64,000 bases of DNA from Chimonanthus salicifolius (taxonomy: Eukaryota; Streptophyta; Magnoliopsida; Laurales; Calycanthaceae), in NCBI GenBank assembly GCA_013350335.1, contig CM023537.1, forward strand, positions 50,156,111-50,220,110, given 5' to 3'. Both the position numbers and the translations under genes were made by a program. Below, in pieces: positions 36,501 to 48,500 of the stretch. Numbering within the stretch: position 1 is the first letter of the stretch; every line of letters starts with the position of its first letter. Below the pieces are notes generated by a model, which was not told the origin of the DNA, ran no database searches, and was given only the letters and a program-made list of their open reading frames with translations.

Positions 36501-39500
36501 TTAGAGGAGTGAGTTGGAAGGAGATTTAAAAAAAAAAGAATTCTCTCTAAAGAAGTGGAGTCCTAGTGTCTACTTTCTTATGATAGGAGATTGGTGCGGG
36601 GTTTGCTTTATGGGATTCCCTTTCTAGCGTTGTTAGAAAGTGTTCTTTGAAAAATCGGTAAAAGGGTGGGAACAATGGTTTTGATCAATGTAGCTACTTT
36701 ACAGAGGAGAGGTCGTAGTAAGGTTGAGAAGTATTTTGTATAGGATTGCAATTGAGGCTATGAAGAATTTAGAGGGTGCTGTGGAAGCTCGCCTACAACT
36801 AGGTAGGAAGAAGATAGAAACATCTGCAACTTGGCAGAGATGGGAGAAACTAGGAAAAGGCTAAGCCTTGATTAATTTCATTAATAATCCATCATATATG
36901 TCTCTGTCTCAATCCATTTCATAGCTTATATAGAAAACTAAGAACTGCAAATAGAATATACGAATTAGAGAAGGCCACGTGAGTGGTTTCCAAATCTCCT
37001 ACCACTTCTAAACTTGTCTAAGACTCCTAAACAAACTAGGAAAGCCACTGACCTGACTTCCTTACTAAACTGAGACTTTCGATCTTAATAGGATTGAATA
37101 CAACAATTACTAAAGTAGTAAAATACTAAAATAGACGGGTCGCGTGTCCTACATCAGAGGGTGTAAATGGTTTGATTGGCAATTACCTTAGAAAATGTTT
37201 GGCGAGGTGAGTTCTAGCAGATGTAAAAGGGGAGAAGGAGTGATGGGCAGATTTCTATTAAAGGAAAATTAATGGTGATATGTTGGAGAAGAATTCTAGG
37301 AGTCTTGGTGAAGAACTTAATGAATCTTCTTCATTTTGATCAACACTAGAGAAAATAGTATCAACATGGGAGACTTCTGGGTTCCTAGGTACATTAACGA
37401 CACACGTCTAGGCAAAAGAGGAGAATGAGTCACACATTTTCTCAAGAGAAGACGGAATTGGGATCTTTGATCTTGAAGGGGTGAGAAATTGAAAATCAAA
37501 GTTTCAAATTTGGGTTTTTTTGTGAGGATGATGGGACTCTAAGAGTGAAGACCACGTGGCACTAAGGAAGAGGGGAAATTTTCGAAGTAGCCGGTCAAGG
37601 AGGGCATTTGGATAGTGTTACTATCATTATTGGAGATGGGATGGAGAAAAATGATTTTAGGTTTAAGTTCTCCACATTTAGCATCAAGAGTGTAGGGAAA
37701 AGTGGTGTTTTGGAATAGGTATACGGTCGAGTATGGATCCAACTGGTTTTTGTGTGATTTATCTAAATTGCATATCGAGTTAAGTTGTTATTTGTCTAAT
37801 GGTGGGTTTCCTATTGGACTTGAATCCTTGCAACCATTTTGGATCTTAATGGATGAATATGATTCTTGTCTTGCATCAGGTTCTGGGCCTCAGCCAAGGG
37901 GTTCTCCTATCTGTGTTTCATAACCACCGTATTGTAAGTAAAAAAAAATATCTTTGTGGTGGGAGAGTGCGAGCCCATTTGAGTTAAAATACTTGAGGAG
38001 GAGTGTGTACAGAGTGAGAAAATTACCAGTGGGAATTTTTTTTTGTTTTAAAATGGTTATCCTACTACTAAAACGAAAGCACCAGAGGTGCAAATACAGG
38101 AAATGTGCAAGTACAAGAGAAACGAAAACTAAAATTGAAAAGCCCTATTAGTGCGAGTACAGGAAAATAAACAAGAAAGCCCTACAATCTAGTACATAGG
38201 ATGGGTCACATTAGGAAAAAAAAATGCTGGCATCTGGATGATCTGGGCCAACATTAGCTAGGTCAGGAAGAGGCCCAACAAATGCAGGATCAGAGGCAGA
38301 GCCCAAGAGAGGGAGCATGACTCTCGAAAGATGAAAGGGGAGGGAAGTTGCACATGTCGAGTGTATGTGCGATTGTTTCCCCGATATCATTTCAAAATTG
38401 GAAGAAAGCAATTTGTTGCCAGGAAGCTCGAAAGTCCACCTCCCTCCAAGTGACAATGGCCGTCATCTCCCATTGCAGTTGCCACTCATCTTCGCGTGGG
38501 GGTCAGGCTGCTTTCTTGGGACCCTACACGGAAGCACGCTCGACACGTGGTATTAGGAGAGGTGGACTTGCAAATACTAAAAAAGGCATGTGTCAACAAT
38601 GGAGGACAATAATTACTTAAAATAATGAAAATGGAGATTGAATTTTAAGGATAGCATGCTAATGTGACCCTTGGTTGGAGAGGGCCTACGATAATAAGCA
38701 GTTATCTAATTAGCCTTTCAATTGGACTTCATACATCAATTGGACTTCATACATGAATAGGATGAGAGGTGGGAAACATTTGAGTAAAGGTTAACGTGAG
38801 GAGGTGTGAAATGGGTAGTAACTTTAAAGGGTAGAGATTTTGTTTCTTGGGTTTCGATTTTGTATGTGATTGTTAGTTTTTTAGATTGCTCTTGTACCAT
38901 CATTTATTTATTTCTTTGGAATATCGCGAGTATCCCCACCCCAAATTGGAAGTGAGACTAATCCATGGATACACAAAACGACTTGCAAGCCACATGTATC
39001 GAGTAACTCTGGGGAGGGTTGAGCTTAAGACCTCTAGTCTATTCGTAAAAGCTCAAGCCAACTGAGCTAAACCTGTGTAGGTTGCCATTTTTTATTTATT
39101 TAATATATTTTTCTACTACCCTTTATCAGAAAAAAAACTGTGGTTTTGTTCCGAAACTGTCTTCGAGTTAGGATCTTGCCTAAACACATTATATTTGGAT
39201 GAGGAGAAAGTTTTTCAAAGGATTCTCCTGGGTAGGGGATTCTCCTGCCTAGGGATTCTCATGTATCTTGTTTGATAATCACAAATGAACAAAACTTTTC
39301 TTGGAGAAAAGAAAAAAAAATCTTGTTTGGTAATATAAGTAGGAGAAACTTGATATATTGTCATTTTCTTAGCAATTACTAAGATTCAAGGTTACAAGTT
39401 AATAAGATTCATGGTTTTTAAGGCTTGAGTCATTGAACATTTAAAGCCTTTGGATTTTTTAGAGGTTTTTTAGTTCGTTATTGACTTTTCAAAGTATACT

Positions 39501-42500
39501 TGGATTATAAACTAGTCTTATACTTATGGGAGTTGGATCATTGAAATTTGAGCTCCAATAAATTAATTATATAATATTCACTTGATATTGAAAGAAAGTT
39601 GGAGAATTATTCACATTATTACTTTTTAGATATATTTTACATTACTTCATATATTAAATATTTTTTGGGAAACACACCTTACGATTCTACGGTTTATGAT
39701 ACATGATTTTCAGTTCAAGATGTATAACGATTTTATGATACGATTCAATTTTCACAACATTGATAGATTAGGATTGAATTTTGTTAAAAAGAATTGGAGA
39801 TTCACAAGAGCAGACCCTATATAAGGAAATTTTTTCCTTAGATTGAGTATTCCTCTAAAAACACCTTCTCACCTGCACAACTTCTCTCCATTCCCCCCTT
39901 CTCTAACCCACTATTCTCCCCTTCCTACCTTTCTATCTAATCATGAATTTCCTAGCTTCAAGTATTGAGGCTGTTGTCTATCAATCTGTCTAACCAATAA
40001 CTCCCAAGCTCAAAATGTAATACCTTGCCTCAAAAAGTCCCACATTGCTAGTTGCATTGAAAAGTCCCTGGTATATAAGTGGTAGGCTTCCTTCTTCTAG
40101 CACAAGGCATTTTGGGAGCAACAGTGGGTTGGCTTGCCAAAGCAAAGCCGTGCGGGTCCTTGTGTAGGCCCTAAGCGGACAATATTGTGTTAGTGGAATG
40201 GGTCGTTACACAAAATCCCACTGCCAAACAGACCCTTAGATAATTTAAACCATCCTTAAAACCAAAATTGATTACTTTACTGCTTCATGTCAAATGGTCC
40301 ATATCTTTCTGAAGAATAAATGTTGCACAAATATTGGACCATCAAATGATAACTGATGAGCCTATCTAGTCCTGAATTTTATGTCATTCAAATATCTTTT
40401 GACACGTGAAAATATAACTTACATTGTGAAAAGAAGTATCAGTCTCCATATCTTTAGTGCTGATTGGGGACTATAAAAGTCACTTTTTAGTCATGACAAA
40501 ACTAGACTAATCAATTCTCTGTTCTATTTTTGAGAATCCCTTGGTGCATAGTTTTTCTTTGAAGCATTTATATTAGTGTGTAGAGTGGTACACTATATAA
40601 TTGTAAAGAAATCACATGACCACTTATCATTCAAATATCTTATAGGATATTACCATATTCAAAAATAAATAAATAAAAAGTTAGGGCATTTTCAATAAAA
40701 ATATTAGAATTAATTGTAAAATGTTAATTGTCAATGCAAATAGAACATGTAGTTCTAGAATGTTCTAATTCAAAAAATTGCAATTATGCAATGCCACTTA
40801 TGGTTTTATGCTTCTTTTCAGACTATGCATCTTTCTTTTCTGAACTGTATATTTATAACTCAAAATTTGGATGGTTAGCGTATTCCAATTATTCTAGGGC
40901 ACATCACCTCTAAGAACTATGAGATCAAATTTCTGGTCAGCAAAACAGGCACTCAAGTTGTACTGTGCGAGTGGAAAAGGACCTTTTGGTGAGTTGAGGA
41001 CTCCACCTAGTGCATGAGGACCCCATTGCGTTATATTCTCAAATTGGATCTTGCTGTTTGTTCACTCAAAGCCAAACAGAGTTTCTTCCATTCATGCTCT
41101 TTTTTATTTTATGGAATATTCATATAATACATGCCCTAGTTCTCCAAAATCACCGTGATTAGCTGACAATCATAGCTTTTCAACAGTTTATAAATCTTAC
41201 AGTAAGTTAATCTAACACTTCAGACTGCCGGTGGTTGCTTGTAGGTGACATCTCCTGCAGGCAATTTGGTGCATTCATTGAAGGGAACATCTGGGGACAA
41301 GTTTGAGTTTAAAGCTCCAAGAAGTGGAATGTACAAATTTTGTTTCCACAATTCACATGGAACACCAGAGACTGTATCATTCTACATACATGTTGGTCAC
41401 ATTCCCAATGAGCATGACCTTGCCAAAGATGGTTAGTACTATGTGCATTTTGCATCATAATTCAATAAAATGCTTCTGAGTATTTTTCCTCTATGCTTTA
41501 TTACTATAAAGAACATCATTAAATGCAAACCGAAGAATACATTTGCAATCTATGTTGCACCGACACTTCAAGATGTGTGTCACACCCTTGTTAGACACTA
41601 CTCGCTCCTGTGTCGGACACGTCACCTGTTCTTCATAGACACCTCTAGTGTTTTTAACATTGTTTTCATGGCTAAAATATTACAACTCCTTTCTTTTCTT
41701 AGAACCTAATTAAAATATCAATATATTTGTTAATTATTTAGAGTATAACTAGTACATTATTTAGTATTATTTTCAGACCTTATTTTCTTTTGAAATAAAC
41801 TTAGTTTTAAATATATTTAAATATAGTGCCATATCCTCGTGTCCTATTTTTTTTTGGTTTGCTGACTCTGACACCTCACAACACTTGCACCTGTACCCAT
41901 GCAACTTGTCTTGCAATGTAGGGGATCTTCACCTATATATGTAAAAACACAACGAAGCTGTTAGTTCACCATAAGGGATTCAACCGTTCATTGACTTACC
42001 ACAACACTTTTATAGAGCTTGATAATGAATACATAGAAGTGCATAATTCTCAAATCTCTTTGCACTGCGATGAAACATCATTGTCTGTTATTTATAAGTA
42101 AAAAAATAGCATTTATAGGGGATTTTGTGAATGGGTTTATCTCAATCATTCATATGGGGTCACCATATCATTTTCATTTTGAATTTTGCAGAGCATTTGG
42201 ATCCTATAAATGTGAAGATTGCTGAGCTTAGAGAAGCATTGGATTCAGTTACAGCAGAGCAGCAATACCTGAAGGCCCGGGATACTCGACATCGTCATAG
42301 TAGGTTTCCATTGCTTTCTTAAATACCAAAATGACCATGCAACTGAGAAATGAAAGACAATTATACTACAATAGTTCTTTGAAATTTAATATAACTACGT
42401 ATTCTTGCTTAGAAGATACCCGAATCAACATTGACTAGACCTTTTTTTATTATCAAGCACCTGCATAGGGGTGGAAAGGGATTTTTTTTTTTTTTCGGTT

Positions 42501-45500
42501 GGTTTTTTTGTCATGTATTTGGTGCTGCTTCTTGCCTTAAGAGAATGAAGTTCAGCGCCATGTATATTGTAAAGTGCTCTTAGTTCATACAATTGTCAAT
42601 GTTAAAAAAAAAGCTATAGAAAATGATTAACTGTATTTCGAAGAGAAAAAAGAAAAAGAATATTTCCTGCATCACCATTCTCTAAGCTTGGGAATACAGT
42701 AATCCAAGGTATTTTTGTTGCATTGGCTTGTGTTTAGATATGTCAAGAGGAAAAGAAAATCAACATTTTACAAGTGCATTTTTTGGCAGCATAACTTCGC
42801 TTTTACAACCGTTAAACGAATTGGTTTCATGCTACACCTGAGAGTAAAATGTCAGATTATATGAATCTTTGGGTTCCTCAAGGGACTGAAAAATATCAAA
42901 TAATATTTTTGTCTTATCGGTCATTTGTCTGATAAATAATTTTTAATTAAAAAATTGGACCAGAAATCAAAATTTTGGCCAAAATGGAACAAAATTTTCA
43001 CCCATTATGGCCAAAATATGCTTGCTACAGTAATTTCAGTATTTCTGAAAATTCCAAATAATAATAATAATAATAAAGATATTTTCATGCTGGGTGGGTC
43101 TAAAACCAAAAAAAAAAAAAAAAAATGCTGAAATTTTAATCTTAGACCTACACAACCAGCACTCTGTATACTACCTGCTGTCATTGGATCTGTTGCTGAC
43201 CATTGCATATGGAGTGGGTGTAGTGCATATTGGTAGTGTATGAAAAATATCTTTTTTTCCTCTACATATTTAATACAATTCAATTAAAACTCTATTATGT
43301 GAACCGAGCCGTAGACCTGCACCTATGTGCCAGGGTATTACTCTTCACACCACTTTGGCATCTTTGTCCATGGTCATAAGCCCATTCAGAAGGTCTGGGC
43401 TTGAACAAGGAGCACATTGATTGGATCAATTAAGCCTTGTTTTTTATCCCTTGAATTTAAGAATAAAAAATAATTTAAAATGATCTAAATTTGGAGAGTT
43501 AAAAAATGTTTTGATTAATCCAATCAAGGTGACTTTTGATAGGCCACACGTTCAAGCATAGACCTTTTTAATGGACCCATTATCATGGGCAAAAGTTAGC
43601 CCCATGTGGTGGTGCACAAGGTAATAGCCTGTGCCCACACGCACAAGTGATAATTTTATTTATTTTAATTTTAGTCAAAGTTAGTCATTTTTGTGGACTT
43701 GTTGGTATAGTTTTGGAAGCAAGTATGTAATACTTGTAGCCTAATGAAGCCAGAGGCATTAAAGTGTTGTTCTGGTGGATCCAAGTTTCTTAACGCTTCT
43801 TGTGTGGCCCATTTTAGCATTAGTAACACTGGCATTAGGTTCACTTTTCTAGGCCTATCTTTTACCATGTAATGAGTAATGCATATAGTTTTCAGACCAT
43901 GGTTATGTGCTTGTCTTTGGTGCAAGAGTCGGTTGACCATACCATTGATCTGATAGACCCTACAGTTGATGGTGCTGACCCAAGAATATCCAGATTGCAA
44001 GATCTCAACCATCTAATACTTTACCTTTCTTCACTGTGGGTGGACTGCTGATGCATTGTTGTTGTTGTTGTTAATATTATTTTCAACTAAAGGTTATGCT
44101 TATTCTGTATTGGAAGTTCTGGTTCATCTAGAATTTATCATGGGGCCAATCCAACATTCTTTTTTAAGAGAACCAATTGTCTGCATCACAAAATTTTTAG
44201 CTTCACTTGTATGTACTTGATCTCGTGATTTAATATCCCCAACCAGGCATGTTTCAATTTTGCTTTTGATTCAACTTCCATTTCAATCAAATACATGCAT
44301 ATACCCTTGACCAGGAATTGTTCAAATATGCTGCTATTGTATGGGTAATGTATAACCAAATCATCAAGATTCTTCGTTTTCTTTTTATGAAACCTATTTG
44401 AAGGGGTCCCCAAAAAAAAAACCTTTTTGAAGGGAAAAAAGAAGCTGCTGCTAAACTAGAACATTTTTTTTTTTTTGGCTGGATCCCCAAATTGAGATTC
44501 AAGATTATGAGGGAAGCAACAAAAGAAAACTTTTTTTATTCAGAAAGACAACAGTTTTCATTGAAAAAGCAAGAGGAGGTACAAAAAACAAAGGCCCAAT
44601 GAGTGGCTGGCCAAAAATCTTTGTACCAATGAGTGCTAGAAGACAGAGGTGTGACTATTGAGTACACCTTTATAGTTTCAACTAAGATAGATCTTTCCAA
44701 GTACCATTGAACAAGGCACATCGAAACCAAGAAAAGAATCAGTGACCATTGACCTTTGGATAATGACTTGATCTTCCGAATAAAGGCCTCCCTTGACTTT
44801 GCCTTATCTTCAAAAATTCTTCCATTCTCTCAAGCCAAACAAACCTTAAGATGGCCAAGGGAATCGTTCTCCAGAAGACTTGGCTTTTCCTTGGGAAATG
44901 ACGCAAACCCCATTTGAAGAACAGAGCAGGCAAAGAGGAGGGAATTATCCAAGGAGAAAAGGGAAACAAAGTATGCCAAATGGAAAAACCAAAGGAACAA
45001 TAAAGGAACCAATGATCAATTAGAGAGTGCATTATTGACTCTCTCTCTCTCTCTCCCTCCCTCCCTCCCTCCCTCTCAATATTAGTGTTTACCATTCAAA
45101 TGTCTTCCAACATGCTTTACTTTCAGTATCTGATCAATACAAAATGCAGATAGGGCTCAAAAACCACAGCGGTATTACTGTGAACACCTCTATCCATGTC
45201 CCCAGCACTTGATTGCCTTGGATTTCCCCACAAACTACCATTGAAAGTTGAGGAGGCATCTCCAAAATGGTGTAAATCAGTCGCTAGCAATTCCCTAAGC
45301 AATGATCATACCTGAATTAATAGTCATCCAATATGTCAAACCATCCTCACTTTTACTAGATGGGACTGTCCTTATAATTCTATTTCCTGAATTAATAGTC
45401 ATCCAATATGTCAAACCATCCTCACTTTTACTAGATGGGACTGTCCTAATAATTCTATTTGTCAGTTCCTCAACAAGACCATAGAAGAACAACCAAATCT

Positions 45501-48500
45501 ACCCTCCATAAAATGCCCTTATGACCCCAACTACGCTTGAGGAGCAATTCTTCCAGTAGAAATAGAACGTCACTTGTTCCAATGAGAAATATAAAGACCC
45601 CCACTGTCCTTTATAAGAAATTCCTTTTAAGTAGAATATCACTTTTGACATTGCCATAAGAAAAATAAACTTTATTGTTCATGGAAAGTGCATGTACAAT
45701 GTAAGGGGAAACTTAGAATAAGCCCCTTCTTTGGTAGTGGGCCCACCTATGCAATCCCAACCTACACACCCACTACCTCCTCTGTGTTGTTTGACTTCCC
45801 AAATTGACACTCATCTGTTTGACATTGGTTGTTGGATAAAGTTCACCAAATAGGCCATCCTATATATTGTAAATTTGTCACTTCTTACGATTAAGGATTG
45901 GAATCGTCCTTTTAGGATGATGTCTGGCCCACCCCCATATGGATCCATTCAAGGACACATATGGATCCCTAGCCATCGCCATGAATTTTATACATTTTGC
46001 TCAGCCTCATAAGGAGGAGCATGTTTATCCTAAAGTGCATATATGTGTGCATGTGTGCATTCACATCACTTTGGTTGGTGCGTACATGTGTGCTTGTATG
46101 CCTGCATGGTAGTGTGAGTTTCTGACGTAGGACACGCAAAGCTTAATCCTATTTTTAGTCTTTTATTATTTTTGAATTTAGTAGAGTCCTTGTTTTAGGA
46201 AGCCAGGTTGATGGCTTTCCTTCTTGGTTTAGGAGTCTAAGATAAGATTAGAAGTTGTTATTTTCATTTTAGAATAAATTAGAAAGTTTCCTAGTGTGTG
46301 TGTGATTCTAATCCCGTTTAGGTTTATTTCTAGATTTCCTTCTTTCGTTTTTTTTATATAAAGCTATGTAATGGGTTGAGAAAAAACACACACGATGGAT
46401 TAATAAAATTATCAAGGCATAGCCTTTTCCTCTCTTCTTTCTTTCTGCTTCTCCTATCATAGATACATGTCTATTCTTCTTCTTCCTGCCTAGTTGCAGG
46501 TGTGCTTCTGCATCAATTGGTTCAGAGCCAAGGTGCTCTGTTCTCTGTTATACAGAGACGACCCCAATCAGAGCCGAGTCCCTGCGTTATCAGGACGATC
46601 CTATTCGGTTTAGAGAGAGAGAGAGAGAGAGCCATATCCCTGCGTTATCAGGGATGTTCCTGTTCTCTGTCCTCAATTTTGAAAAAAAAAAATCAAGAAC
46701 CCACCCACCCTCCCTGCTTCCGCCGCGCTCTTACCGTTGGGAAAAAAACGAAGAACATCTCACATGTGGTGTCTTGCCTCTTCCACAAGCTTCCGCCAGT
46801 TACTGCTACAAGGTTTTCGCCATCGCAAGGGCTTTCCCTTTCTTGCCACAAAGCAGCCACCCTTCCGCCTCTTTGTTCCGTCTCTGCAGCAAGGTACTAG
46901 CCTTCTTCGCGTACCCTTCTTTCCTTATTCTTCCTCTGCTTCTTCTTTTTTCATTGCTCCTCACCTTCCCCTTTTCCGCCGCCAACACTCTTCTTTTCCC
47001 TTACTCTTCGAACCCAATCACTCCATTCGCATGCCATTTTCCCTAATTCTTTCATACCCCACGTGTTACAGACCCCAACTTAAAGACACGTGTTTCCCAT
47101 CTCTTATGTCCCACGTGCCTCGCCTAATCCCATACAGTTTCGGCCACTTTTTTCCCCTTTCCCCTTAATTCCATCTTCATCCCTGTCTTTTGACCATGCC
47201 TTTATTTTAAACCATAACTCAACCGTGGCCCATCTTTACATGTTTGACTCTTTATGACCACTTTTGACCAAAACCTCCCTTTTACCTTGTTTACTCTTAG
47301 AGCCCATTAATGTCTTACCCTTGGATCCCACCTCACCCATCCATTAAACCATTTACCTGGTCCTCCTCATACTGTCCATATAATCCCCTTCCACACCCCT
47401 CTAACCGACATAGTGAACCTATGCCTACCACTCAGTTCCTTCCTATTCTCATTTGCCGAAGTCACCCAATTCTTTTCAAACCCCGAACCGATTCAACCCG
47501 CAGCATCAGGTGGACTCAAAGGCGACCCATACTGGTAACAAGTATGTTACCCGAGCTGTGATTAAAGAACTTTTGTGTGATATGCGATCTGACTTTCTAG
47601 ATTTTTTACAAGAATTTAAATAAATATTGCACGGCAGAAATTTCAAAGACATGAAGAAGGTGAACAAACACTTGAGATGTGTGCTCGCTTCTTTGAGATG
47701 CATGCCGACTCCTCCAAAGTCACCATCAGAGTTCATGCATGCTCCTCCAAAAGTCATAACCTCACAAACGGTGCACCACCACCGCCAATTTCCCAACCCT
47801 CTCCATTACCCAACGATACCAAGAATTCATCTATGGTTATTCGTACAGTCTCCTACCCGCCTCATGTCCTCCCGTTGGAGCCGCATTCGACAAACCTTCA
47901 GGGCCATGTGATTACTCAAGTGTCATATGACGACCCCTTCGCCATTAGCTTGGTTCGTCCATGCTTGAGCCCCCGTTTGCGGTCCTTGACTTCTTTGTCC
48001 CCCAGAAAGAAAGCTCTCATCATCCGTTCATTGACGATTGTGCAATTAAAAGCTTCATCATTCGCATATTCGGACTTGGTCTTCATCTTTGTTTGGTGCT
48101 TTGTGTTTTTGTTGATTTCAACTCAAGGACGAGTTCTTTTCAAGACCGGGGGAATGATGTAGGACACACAAAGCTTAATCCTATTTTTAGTCTTTTATTG
48201 TTTTCATATTTAGTAGTATTCTTGTTTTAGGAAGTTAGGTCGATGGCTTTCCTTATTGGTTTAGGAGTCTAAGATAAGATTAAAAGTTGTTATTTTCGTT
48301 TTAGAATAAATCAGGAAGTTTCCTATTTTGTGTGTGATTCTAATCCCGTGTAGTTTATTTCTAGATTTCCTTCTTTCGTTTTTTTATATAAAGCTATGTA
48401 ATGGGTTGAGAAAGAACACACACGATGGATTAATAAAATTATCAAAGCATAGCCTTTTCCTATCTTCTTTCTTTCTTCCTAGTTGCAGGCGTGCTTCCGC

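Noticed and set aside
43671..44012. 113-codon minus-strand frame
   Set aside because: No recognisable motif, no start context, antisense within the p24 intron.
46502..47168. Overlapping open frames of 83-143 codons
   Set aside because: They fall in the CT-rich leader of the non-autonomous LTR retrotransposon and resemble no gag or other domain.
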